Positions 56,643 to 64,000 of a stretch of 64,000 nucleotides of DNA are shown here, one piece after another. The translations under genes were made by a program, and so were the position numbers. Under the pieces are notes generated by a model that made no database searches, had not been told where the DNA came from, and saw nothing but the letters and a program-made list of their open reading frames with translations. Every line of letters begins with the position of its first letter. The stretch's first letter is position 1. This DNA comes from Halopseudomonas sabulinigri (GTDB lineage Bacteria; Pseudomonadota; Gammaproteobacteria; Pseudomonadales; Pseudomonadaceae). The stretch is from positions 1,426,001-1,490,000 of the forward strand of contig NZ_LT629763.1 in NCBI RefSeq assembly GCF_900105255.1, given 5' to 3'.

Positions 56643-57958
56643 GAGAGCGCATGAAACGTCAGCAAGTCATGGAACAGGCAGCCGTGCTCGACTCCCGCCT
56701 CCCTTAAATGCGACTCCGCATATTCACGCCCGGCGTAGGTCGAGATGAAAACGTATACGCCTTCACGCCGTAGCCTTTCCAGCGCGTCCGAGCGCACTAC
56801 CGGCACAGCGCAGAAACGCTCCGCCTGCAGATATTCATCAACAACCGCAACCAACTCGCTGCCTGGCCTCAACTGTGCAAGGGCGCGACTCAGACGCACA
56901 CCATGGGTATTGGCACCCCAAAAAGCAAAGCGCAATGGAGCTCTACCCGGAGGTATCAGCTGCTCCAATGCTTGCGTCATCATGTGGTTGTAATGGCTCG
57001 GCTCACGGCTTTCGTAGAATGCACTGATCTCGGCCCACGGCGCCCAGCGCTCACGCGCTCGCGCGACCTGTTTGGCAGCCGCGCCAAGTATCATCCGCTT
57101 GGTTTCCTCAAGATCGGGAACGCTGGGATTCCAGTCAATCTGACCAAAGGTTTCACGCGTGTGAATCTTCACATATCGATCCAGCCAGGCGAATCGGTCG
57201 CTGATATTGTGAGCCACAACGACGGTCGGAACCCCCATCGCGATACAAGGCGCAGCGCAATGCAGACGACTGGTCACGACCAGAGCGCCCTCGTCGGCAT
57301 AGCGCCTGCAAAGCTCACGCGCCAGGGCGTCCAGACGATCAGCCTCCTGCTGATCCGAGGGAATGCGTTCGTATGGATATACGTGTGTCAGATGCTCCGC
57401 GTTGTCGAGAAGCTCCCGCGGTATATGTTCCAGTACCTCCTCAGGTACATCCACAAGAAACACCTTACCCTTTGCCGGGGCGCGCTCGCGGCGAGGAAAA
57501 GCGATAGTCAGGCAGCCGGAAAGGAAGGCCGCCACGCCGCGCGAGCGGAACATCTGCATGACCCGTTCGTCTCGAGTCCCTATGGGCTCATGGCGACGAA
57601 AATGATCCAGGTCTGCGGGGTCATCTACATCACTAGAGAGACCAAAACTGAAGTACACCGGAATGATGTAAGGCGATAAAGGCAGCGGGCTCTGCGCGTT
57701 ACCCAGGGTAAAGTAACCACACATTGGCATGAGGATGTAGCCGTGTCGCCCGTCATACTCCTGGAACTCGTAGCGATTCAGCCGCACAACCTGGTCGGGC
57801 TCAATACCCATGAAAGCGTATAGATGCTCGACGGCGTGGGTCTGGATGTCGTCGCCAAGGTTGCTTCGGCTGCCGGCCGTGAGGTGGCCAAATGTCATTA
57901 CATTGGTGATAAGACCATATTTCATGGCCATTGGCGCGGCCATTGTGTGAGCCTTCAT
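56639..57958 (-). CDS. Polysaccharide pyruvyl transferase family protein
   Basis: About 439 residues. The N-terminal GSRSNLGDDIQTHAVEHLYAFMG and YFSFGLSSDVDD, and the later GALVVTSRLHCAAPCIAMGVPTVVVAHN with DRFAWLDRYVKIHT, are the pattern of the PS_pyruv_trans family (PF04230). The C-terminal 90 residues look like a Rossmann-type module (LRFAFWGANTHGVRLSRAL, ELVAVVDEYLQAERFCAVPVVRSDALE). It may add a pyruvyl ketal or act as a glycosyltransferase-like enzyme on the flagellar glycan. I start at the ATG overlapping the fkbM-type gene stop by one base; starts at 57976 or further in (MKYGLITNVM) are possible. Confidence 0.8.
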   Translation of the reverse strand: MKAHTMAAPMAMKYGLITNVMTFGHLTAGSRSNLGDDIQTHAVEHLYAFMGIEPDQVVRLNRYEFQEYDGRHGYILMPMCGYFTLGNAQSPLPLSPYIIPVYFSFGLSSDVDDPADLDHFRRHEPIGTRDERVMQMFRSRGVAAFLSGCLTIAFPRRERAPAKGKVFLVDVPEEVLEHIPRELLDNAEHLTHVYPYERIPSDQQEADRLDALARELCRRYADEGALVVTSRLHCAAPCIAMGVPTVVVAHNISDRFAWLDRYVKIHTRETFGQIDWNPSVPDLEETKRMILGAAAKQVARARERWAPWAEISAFYESREPSHYNHMMTQALEQLIPPGRAPLRFAFWGANTHGVRLSRALAQLRPGSELVAVVDEYLQAERFCAVPVVRSDALERLRREGVYVFISTYAGREYAESHLREAGVEHGCLFHDLLTFHALS

Positions 57959-58914
57959 CAGACGAGTGCTTCCCATTCAGAAATAACCTTGGCGTGCTTT
58001 TGCGGGTGCATGAACACGTAGTTGGTTTGCACCGTCTCTTCGGTTACCACGGGACAGGCTTCCAGTCTGCCATCCTCGCGAAAGACCCATGCCTGGTATC
58101 CGTAATTGCCGAGCAAGGCAAAGACATCATTGGGGTGATAACCGAACGCCTTTGACCACTTGCGCAACAGCTCCATCAAGATGATCGGTGTGCTGTGCAA
58201 GGTCTTCTGAGCACCTTCGACCACCATCAGCTCAGCGCCCTCCACATCAATCTTCAGCAAGCTCGGGACTATATCGTGGGCGGCGCAAAAGACATCAATG
58301 GTGGTGGTTTGACACGCTACGTTTTGAATTGACGTTCTGCCCCTATCTTGGCCAGTCAACTTCAGTGAGGTGGCGCCGGACACGTCAGGAGCGAAGAGAA
58401 AATCCAGTTCGTCTACCTTATTGAAAACCCCCATGCAAACTGCCTGGATGTTCTCCAGATGATTGAGCCGGATGTTTTTCTCCATGATCTCAACAGTCGA
58501 TGGAATAGGTTCGAAAGCGAAAATCCTTGAGGAAGGACAATTTCGTCCCAGAACCAAAGAATACCAACCCAGGTTTGCACCAATATCGAGGAATACATCA
58601 CCATCGGCGAAGACGGACTTGAGAAACTGGGTTTCAACAGCCTCGTAGCTTCCGAAATCCAGCAGCGTGTAGGGTGTCGCGTGTAGATCCACATTATCAA
58701 GCAACATTGCAATCCCATGGGATGCCGAGCTCACCGCAACGCCTTGAGTAGTAATCCGGATTTCAGCCACATCCGTGCCAGCCAGGAATTGTGGGTAATC
58801 GAATAACCCCGCATGCTCATCGTTGATGTGACCAGCGTATTGGAACTTGTCGATTTCACCTTTTTTAAACTTCTCCCTGACAAGGACAAGGCGGTTCTGC
58901 TGGGTGGTTTCCAT
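57958..58914 (-). CDS. FkbM-family methyltransferase
   Basis: 318 residues. SAM-binding motif I in DVFLDIGANLGWYSLVLGRN, then IFAFEPIPSTVEIMEKNIRLN and the FkbM-type VPSLLKIDVEGAELMVVEGAQKTL, ILMELLRKW. It likely O-methylates a sugar. The ATG at 58914 is preferred; a TTG at 58932 overlaps the upstream stop. Such genes are frequent in flagellin and O-antigen glycosylation loci. Confidence 0.88.
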   Translation of the reverse strand: METTQQNRLVLVREKFKKGEIDKFQYAGHINDEHAGLFDYPQFLAGTDVAEIRITTQGVAVSSASHGIAMLLDNVDLHATPYTLLDFGSYEAVETQFLKSVFADGDVFLDIGANLGWYSLVLGRNCPSSRIFAFEPIPSTVEIMEKNIRLNHLENIQAVCMGVFNKVDELDFLFAPDVSGATSLKLTGQDRGRTSIQNVACQTTTIDVFCAAHDIVPSLLKIDVEGAELMVVEGAQKTLHSTPIILMELLRKWSKAFGYHPNDVFALLGNYGYQAWVFREDGRLEACPVVTEETVQTNYVFMHPQKHAKVISEWEALV

Positions 58915-58928
58915 ATTGGATTTTCCGT

Positions 58929-59993
58929 TCAATGCTGGGTGAAGTAACGCAGGGTTCGCTCAAAGCCTGCTTCAGGTAGGGTGGTCGGCCGCCATCCCAA
59001 TAGCTCTATTTTTTTGAGATCAAAGTGCCCACCCGCCCGGAACAGCGCCTGCCGCTGTGATGTCGGGGCCTGGCACACCACCTCAAGGTCGGGGTTAGGT
59101 GACAGACGTGCAATCAATCGAGCCAATTCAAGTATGGTTGTTTCCTCATCCATACCCACATTGTAGGCGTCACCCGCCTGGCCCCGTAGCAAGAGCATCA
59201 GAAAAGCGGCAGTAGCGTCGGCCACATAACAGAAAGGCCTACTACCCGAGCCGTCGCTGCTGAGGACAATCCGCCGCCCCGCAATGGCATCTGCAATAAA
59301 GTCTGCGAAAGACCGGCCGTCATCAAGCGCTATGCCTGGACCATAGGTATGTGAAATGCGCGCGATAACAGCAGCCACCCCATGCTGGCGATGGTAGTCC
59401 GCGCACAGCGTCTCAGCCATTCGCTTGCTTTCCCCGTAGCACGCGGAGATATCCAGCGGATCGAGGGCGCCGAAACCTGTTTCATTGATCGCTTGATCGC
59501 TTTGACCATGGCCGTAGACCGCACCGCTACTCATGAATAACAAGCGAGATTTGCATGACCGGGCAAGTTCAAGCAGATTCAGTACACCCAGTACGTTGGC
59601 ACGCGCAGTACCGACGGGATCGGCAAGGTAGTGTTTCGGGCTCCCAGCACCGGCAGCGTGGACGATAAAATCAACGCGTTCTAGCGTCGGTAGCGGATCG
59701 CAAACGTCCTGAATGATCGGTCGAAACCAGTCCAGCCCGGTTAAATGGGGAAAGCGCGCTTCCAGCTTTTTTCGATCTCGTGCCAAAGCGTGAATGACGA
59801 CGGGTCGCTCAGGCCAGCGCTCACTAAGGAGTGCAAAAAACTCTATCAAGTATGCGGCCAGAAAGCTGGTTGCACCGGCAATCAGCACATGACTACCTGC
59901 GAAACCTAGCCATTGTTCCGAACGAGAGAAAATCAGCTCCACGTCTTCTGCGATGACAGGATGGCGGCGTGCGCTCCCTATAGAAGACGCCAT
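58929..59993 (-). CDS. NAD-dependent epimerase/dehydratase (extended SDR)
   Basis: 354 residues. Cofactor loop in VLIAGATSFLAAYLIEFF (the glycine motif is GATSFLA, with two of the three usual glycines replaced), VDFIVHAAGAGSPKHY, catalytic Ser in LFMSSGAVYGHG and Y-x3-K in ACYGESKRMAE, then SYGPG-like SHTYGPGIALDDGRSFADFIADA. It is a UDP- or dTDP-sugar 4-epimerase, dehydratase or decarboxylase relative. It starts at ATG 59993, one base after the methyltransferase gene. Confidence 0.87.
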   Translation of the reverse strand: MASSIGSARRHPVIAEDVELIFSRSEQWLGFAGSHVLIAGATSFLAAYLIEFFALLSERWPERPVVIHALARDRKKLEARFPHLTGLDWFRPIIQDVCDPLPTLERVDFIVHAAGAGSPKHYLADPVGTARANVLGVLNLLELARSCKSRLLFMSSGAVYGHGQSDQAINETGFGALDPLDISACYGESKRMAETLCADYHRQHGVAAVIARISHTYGPGIALDDGRSFADFIADAIAGRRIVLSSDGSGSRPFCYVADATAAFLMLLLRGQAGDAYNVGMDEETTILELARLIARLSPNPDLEVVCQAPTSQRQALFRAGGHFDLKKIELLGWRPTTLPEAGFERTLRYFTQH

Positions 59994-59994
59994 A

Positions 59995-60864
59995 TCAAGC
60001 CTTCCTCGCCAGCAAGCCCATTACCTCGCCTTGGGTCCAGCCTATGTCGACGGGCAGATGCAGAACATTCACGGCGACCAACCCAGCGCGCTCCAGCAGA
60101 GCATGCAGGGCTGACTCAGTGAAAAAGTTCACGTGTTCGTGCCAATGACGTTTATGGGTCGCCAACTGCAAGCTACCCGGATGAGCGCGCATCAACGCTT
60201 CGTGAGGGACCTCAAGGTAGAGCAGAGAATCGGCGCGCAAGGCCGGTAGCATTTGTTTAACAAAGTCCAGCGGATCAGGAACATGCTCCAACACCTGGCT
60301 GCAGGTCACCAGGTCATAGTGGCTTTGCTTGATCCGCTCAAGATCCGCACGTTCCGCGCCTGGCACAAGCTCCACGCCCGAGATGTCGTGAATGTGCAGC
60401 AGTTGGTTATGTTCGCGAAACAAGCTGTTAATACCGCTATCACCACCAAAGTCCAGTACCGCCGGGGCCTCTGGCAGATAGGGCGCCAGCCACGCCTCCA
60501 CTTCACGCAAGTAGTCGGCCCGTTGATGGTAATGGCGTACTACAGTGGCGTACCCGGGCTCGAACCGAATGCGTTGCTCGTTGTACAGGTCATCACGGTA
60601 GTTGCTGTAAAGGGCCGCCATCTGCTCATCGGTGAAGCGATAATCCAGAAACAGAGCACCACAGTTCTGACATTGCAGCGAACTACACAGGGTATAGGCC
60701 ATACCTTGTCGCAGATCACGCAGTCCCCACTCCGCGGTGATTTCCACCGGCTCATGCCCAAAAACACGTAGCGCGACAAAGGGCATGAGTACTGCCGGAG
60801 ATCTGTTCAGGTCGTCGCTATTACAGCAGATACAGTGACGGGCAATGAGTTCGCGACTCACCAT
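59995..60864 (-). CDS. Class I SAM-dependent methyltransferase with N-terminal zinc-type cysteines
   Basis: 289 residues. N-terminal cysteine pairs (HCICCNSDD, LQCQNCGALFLDYRF) suggest a zinc-binding module as in C-methyltransferases of sugar pathways; the methyltransferase core follows (AVLDFGGDSGINSLF, IKQSHYDLVTCSQVLEHVPDPLDFVKQML, LYLEVPHE). The Cys-rich N terminus plus this core is known from dTDP-sugar C-methyltransferases, so C- or O-methylation of a nucleotide sugar is possible. Overlaps the SDR gene by 7 bases. Confidence 0.83.
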   Translation of the reverse strand: MVSRELIARHCICCNSDDLNRSPAVLMPFVALRVFGHEPVEITAEWGLRDLRQGMAYTLCSSLQCQNCGALFLDYRFTDEQMAALYSNYRDDLYNEQRIRFEPGYATVVRHYHQRADYLREVEAWLAPYLPEAPAVLDFGGDSGINSLFREHNQLLHIHDISGVELVPGAERADLERIKQSHYDLVTCSQVLEHVPDPLDFVKQMLPALRADSLLYLEVPHEALMRAHPGSLQLATHKRHWHEHVNFFTESALHALLERAGLVAVNVLHLPVDIGWTQGEVMGLLARKA

Positions 60865-61688
60865 GCGCTGCGCCCCCCATCAATTACCAGATTGGAGCCG
60901 TTCATGTAAGAAGAGGCGTCAGAACAGAGAAAGGCAATGGCGCCACGGTACTCATCGGCGTTGGCCATGCGACCCAACGGGATAAGCTGCGCCAGCTTGG
61001 CCACAAATACGTCGTTCTGCCCCGCATGAACACCGCCCGGTGACAGCGCATTACAGCGCACGCCCTGTTCGCACCAGTAAGTCGCCAGATACTTGGTCAA
61101 GCCAATCAGCCCGTGCTTGACCACTGAGTAGGTAACCGGTTTCACCGGCTGATTATCCGGCTCAACGCCTTCTTTACGGTACAGGCGTTGGTCGGGCGCT
61201 ATGACGCCCAGGTCAGAGGCAATATTGATAATTACCCCGCGTCCCTGCTTCGCCATTTGCTGACCGAAGACCTTGGCGCAATTGAAGGCACCGCCCAGCC
61301 CCACGTCCAGATCCAGACGCCACTGCTCCCAGGGGAAGTGCTCCAAACGGGAAAAGTCCTGCCCATTGGCGTTCTCCACCTTCGGATTACGCGCCGCATT
61401 GTTGATCAGGATGTCTACGCGCCCGTGGTGCGCCTGCAACTGCTCCCAGGCTGCGCGCAGCGCGTCGATATCAGTGATATCTGCAACCAGAGTCAGCGCC
61501 TTGCACCCTGTTTCCGCCTCCAGTCTGGTGGCGTTATCGGCAAGTGCTTGCGCATTGATATCAAGCAGTACCGGTAAGCCACCTAGCGCCGCGATGGTGG
61601 CTGCGTGCTGATAACCCAGCAATCCTGCGCCGCCGGTAACCACCGCGACCCGGCCATCCAGGCGAAATAGCGTTTCAACGCTGGCCAT
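60858..61688 (-). CDS. Short-chain dehydrogenase/reductase
   Basis: 276 residues, classical SDR: cofactor loop VAVVTGGAGLLGYQHAATIA, DILINNAARNPKVENANG, catalytic Ser in INIASDLG, Y-x3-K in TYSVVKHGLIGLTKYLATYW, and C-terminal FLCSDASSYMNGSNLVIDGGRSAW. It should oxidise or reduce a sugar hydroxyl/keto group in the island's pathway. Overlaps the Gfo/Idh gene by 14 bases. Confidence 0.9.
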   Translation of the reverse strand: MASVETLFRLDGRVAVVTGGAGLLGYQHAATIAALGGLPVLLDINAQALADNATRLEAETGCKALTLVADITDIDALRAAWEQLQAHHGRVDILINNAARNPKVENANGQDFSRLEHFPWEQWRLDLDVGLGGAFNCAKVFGQQMAKQGRGVIINIASDLGVIAPDQRLYRKEGVEPDNQPVKPVTYSVVKHGLIGLTKYLATYWCEQGVRCNALSPGGVHAGQNDVFVAKLAQLIPLGRMANADEYRGAIAFLCSDASSYMNGSNLVIDGGRSAW

Positions 61689-62736
61689 GAATGCTCACCT
61701 CACTCAACTGCACCTCACATCCCTCACGCAGAGAGCGCCGCGCTGCCAAGGCCATACGCAAACTTTGCATGCCATCGACCAGATCGACTACCGGCTTGCT
61801 CCCGTTAGCCAAACACTCAAGGAAGTGCCGGGCCTGTGCCAGGAACATGTCGTTGCGGTTGAAGTCGGCAAAGTCATTCTGCTCGCACAACTCTCCCGCC
61901 TCGTCATAGACATACAAGCGATTGGCAATCAGATCCATTTCTGCACAGCCGGCATCGCCCACTATCCTGAACTTGCGCGACGGAGGACGCTGCACAAAAT
62001 CCTGATGCAGCAGTAAGGGAAAACAACCACGCTCCCCATCGAATCGCATCAAAGAAGAGGCACTGTCCTCAACATCAATCTCCAGGCCACTCAAATGCCC
62101 GCCATGGGTCGACAGGCTGCGGGGCAAGCCGAAATACCAATAAATCAGGTCCATCTCATGGATCTGAGACAGGATCACCCCGCCGCCCTGATCAGCGCGC
62201 GCAGCATACATCTGCCGGTAATCTTCGTAGCGATGCCAATTGGGCAGATACTCGCCAATCTCTGAGCGTACGCTGACGAGCCGTCCAAAAAAGCCGTCGT
62301 CAAGCAAGGCCTTGAGCCGCTGTAAGCCAGGATGAAAGCGGAAGTTATAACCGACATGGAACAGCAACTCGCGCTTCTGAACCTCGGCCAGCAGTTCATC
62401 CAGACCGTTCATATCGCTTGCTAACGGCTTTTCCATGAATATCGGAACGCCGGCGCGCGCGCATTCCAATGCCACAGGTACATGCAGCGCGTTAGGGTTG
62501 CAGATAAAAACCGCCTCAGGCTGCTGCGCGAGAGCATCTGCTAGCTCGTGGTGTACCTGGATGGCGTAATCCTTTTCCAGATCCGCTCCCTCATCGACTG
62601 TCAGGTTATCCAGCAGCTTGATGCGCTGACCGCGTACACGATAGGCGTGCACCTCCAGCGTGTCACCCAGCAACAGGCGCAGGTTGCGCAGGTGGCGCTG
62701 ACCGATACCACCCAGCCCACAAAACAGAATCTTCAC
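61675..62736 (-). CDS. Gfo/Idh/MocA-family oxidoreductase
   Basis: 353 residues. Rossmann start VKILFCGLGGIGQRHLRNLRLLLG, the family Glu-Lys-Pro motif in GVPIFMEKPLASDMNGLD, and the central beta sheet domain with GGGVILSQIHEMDLIYWYFG. It oxidises or reduces a sugar or cyclitol hydroxyl with NAD(P). GTG start at 62736 overlapping the upstream stop (GTGA); the longer frame upstream is a shadow of the previous gene. Confidence 0.9.
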   Translation of the reverse strand: MKILFCGLGGIGQRHLRNLRLLLGDTLEVHAYRVRGQRIKLLDNLTVDEGADLEKDYAIQVHHELADALAQQPEAVFICNPNALHVPVALECARAGVPIFMEKPLASDMNGLDELLAEVQKRELLFHVGYNFRFHPGLQRLKALLDDGFFGRLVSVRSEIGEYLPNWHRYEDYRQMYAARADQGGGVILSQIHEMDLIYWYFGLPRSLSTHGGHLSGLEIDVEDSASSLMRFDGERGCFPLLLHQDFVQRPPSRKFRIVGDAGCAEMDLIANRLYVYDEAGELCEQNDFADFNRNDMFLAQARHFLECLANGSKPVVDLVDGMQSLRMALAARRSLREGCEVQLSEVSIHGQR

Positions 62737-63620
62737 GATAGCGCTCTCTTGTCGTCGTTCAGGGCACAGCCGCGCAGCCATTGCGCTGCCAGGCTGGCCA
62801 TTTCCGCGAGCCAGCGCGGCTCGTCCCCTGGCTCACCGCGCGCGACCTGCAGCACGAAGTCACCACGGTAGTCATACTTGATCAATTGCTCGCGCAGGCT
62901 ACAAAAATCGGTGTCACCCCGGCCCAGCTCAACGGTGCTCGCACCACGCTGACGGTCCTTGATATGAACACTGCCGACCCGCGGCCCATAGGCGGCAAAC
63001 TCATCTGCAGGCAAATACCCCAGCGAGGCGCTGTTGCCCGCGTCATAGTTGACGCGGACCAGAGGATGCTCAAGCGCCGAAAGCAGTCGTTGAAAAGCAT
63101 CAGGGGCAAGGTCGGTTTCAAGGTGCAGTTCTACCGCATGCCGTTCGGCGCTAGGCAACACCTGACGCAATGCTTCAATCACCTCAGCTCGCTCAGCTTC
63201 ACTGCGAATACTTGAGGCATCGACGAAGGGTAAAACCACGCGCCCTATGCCGAGTTCGCCACACACAGCAAGCAGCCACTCCAGACGCGCGAGCAAAGCA
63301 GCACGCTCTGCAGCGTCGGTGCGCAACAGCGGGCGGTCCATAAAATAGTCGGCACAAACCGATACCACGGCAATACCATGCTCACCCAGCAAGCGGGTTA
63401 GCTCTTGGCGGCCGTCTTCAGTTTCTAGCGGGTTTTCGCCCTCGCCGTAGAGGTCGTAAATCCATTCGATACCGCGCAGCCCAATTTGCGCTGCACGTTC
63501 TATTTCCAGGCGCCAATGATGACGAGGAAAGGACTGAAAGCGCCCTTCTTCTGGCGCGCTGAGCCTCCCCTGCATGGTATACAGGCCGCCATCGGCGTAG
63601 GCAGTCAGAAAGTCAGCCAT
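62733..63620 (-). CDS. TIM-barrel sugar phosphate isomerase/epimerase
   Basis: 295 residues of the xylose-isomerase-like TIM barrel family (PF01261). Segments include GLYTMQGRLSAPEEGRFQSFPRHHWRLEIERAAQIGLRGIEWIYD, VVLPFVDASSIRS, AVELHLETDL, VRVNYDAGNSASLGYLP and VGSVHIKDRQRGASTVELGRGDTDF, with metal-ligand Glu, Asp and His residues. ATG 63620 follows GGAGGAG. It isomerises or epimerises a sugar, or acts as a dehydratase or aldolase-like enzyme, next to the ThDP enzyme. Confidence 0.87.
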   Translation of the reverse strand: MADFLTAYADGGLYTMQGRLSAPEEGRFQSFPRHHWRLEIERAAQIGLRGIEWIYDLYGEGENPLETEDGRQELTRLLGEHGIAVVSVCADYFMDRPLLRTDAAERAALLARLEWLLAVCGELGIGRVVLPFVDASSIRSEAERAEVIEALRQVLPSAERHAVELHLETDLAPDAFQRLLSALEHPLVRVNYDAGNSASLGYLPADEFAAYGPRVGSVHIKDRQRGASTVELGRGDTDFCSLREQLIKYDYRGDFVLQVARGEPGDEPRWLAEMASLAAQWLRGCALNDDKRALS

Positions 63621-63621
63621 A

Positions 63622-64000
63622 TCACTCCTCCACCAACGGAATAAGCATATTGGCGCGCAGTTCATCGCGCTCCAGGAAGGGAAAGAGATCCTCCAGCGGA
63701 CTGGAAACCATGGCGCCGTTCTGTCCGATGCGCGAGGTTATGCGCGGGCCAATTGCCTGATCCGGCTCGACCATCACCTCACACACCACCGGCCCCTCAT
63801 GCGCCAGCGCCTGCTCAATGGTAGCGCGCAGGTCGCCAGTGCCATCGACCCGTAAGACGGGCAGACCAAAGGCCGCGGCCAAAGCCGAAATGTCCGGCAG
63901 CGTCAGGCCGGACGTTGGGTCACAGCCAATTGTCTGCTTGAAATAGCCGCCCTGGGATGCGCGAATTGATGCATAACCGTTGTTGTTGAGCACAAAATAC
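63622..64000 (-). CDS. Thiamine diphosphate-dependent enzyme, C-terminal part (cut by window edge)
   Basis: The last 125 codons or so of a gene that begins beyond base 64000. YFVLNNNGYASIRASQGGYF matches the end of the ThDP/Mg-binding motif (NNxGY) of acetolactate synthase-like enzymes; the tail has ALAAAFGLPVLRVDGTGDLRATIEQALAHEGPVVCEVMV. In a sugar island such an enzyme may transfer a two-carbon unit to a sugar or cleave a C-C bond. One base separates it from the TIM-barrel gene. Confidence 0.85.
   Translation of the reverse strand, partial: YFVLNNNGYASIRASQGGYFKQTIGCDPTSGLTLPDISALAAAFGLPVLRVDGTGDLRATIEQALAHEGPVVCEVMVEPDQAIGPRITSRIGQNGAMVSSPLEDLFPFLERDELRANMLIPLVEE

Overview
The window looks like chromosomal DNA of a marine or halophilic pseudomonad, probably Halopseudomonas (the former Pseudomonas pertucinogena group) or a close relative. 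The evidence is a Pseudomonas-type flagellar cluster with fleQ, fleS and fleR, a P. aeruginosa-like RhlG, an ectoine/hydroxyectoine operon with a dedicated aspartokinase, and sodium-type PomAB stator subunits. No tRNA, rRNA, IS element, prophage or CRISPR array was seen.

Left part (1-14972): formaldehyde detoxification (the start of fghA, then adhC with a divergent LysR regulator), a small secreted DUF4168 protein, a histidine kinase/sigma-54 response regulator pair, a large Cache-HAMP-GAF-HD-GYP protein, a three-gene operon (epoxide hydrolase, a protein with halohydrin dehalogenase motifs, a hotdog protein), speA (convergent) and rhlG.

Middle (14973-24443): a 532-base regulatory gap, then ectA-ectB-ectC-ectD-ask, which makes ectoine and hydroxyectoine from aspartate semialdehyde. 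A Kef-type antiporter, two alpha/beta hydrolases and a SIMPL protein follow.

Right part (24599-51195): pomA and pomB run towards a long minus-strand flagellar block. In its direction of transcription the order is fliC, flaG, fliD, two fliS paralogs, fliT, fleQ, fleS, fleR, fliE-F-G-H-I-J, hsbA, hsbR, hptB, fliK, fliL-M-N-O-P-Q-R, flhB. It covers filament, secretion chaperones, master regulators, basal body, C-ring, export apparatus and the HptB output branch. Sequence-level sigma-54 sites (GG-N10-GC) precede fliD, fleS, fliE, fliK, fliL and perhaps hptB. A sigma-70 type site precedes fleQ, and sigma-28 type sites precede fliC (two in tandem) and the second fliS.

Far right (51460-64000): a tightly coupled minus-strand operon upstream of fliC, entering from beyond the window edge. 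It holds a ThDP enzyme, a TIM-barrel isomerase/epimerase, a Gfo/Idh oxidoreductase, an SDR, a methyltransferase, an NAD-dependent epimerase, an FkbM methyltransferase, a pyruvyl transferase family protein, an overlooked 43-residue ORF and a 1684-residue multidomain glycosyltransferase. It is most simply read as a flagellin glycosylation island making and attaching an unusual sugar. That island, and the halohydrin dehalogenase/epoxide hydrolase pair, are the best candidates for undescribed biology here.
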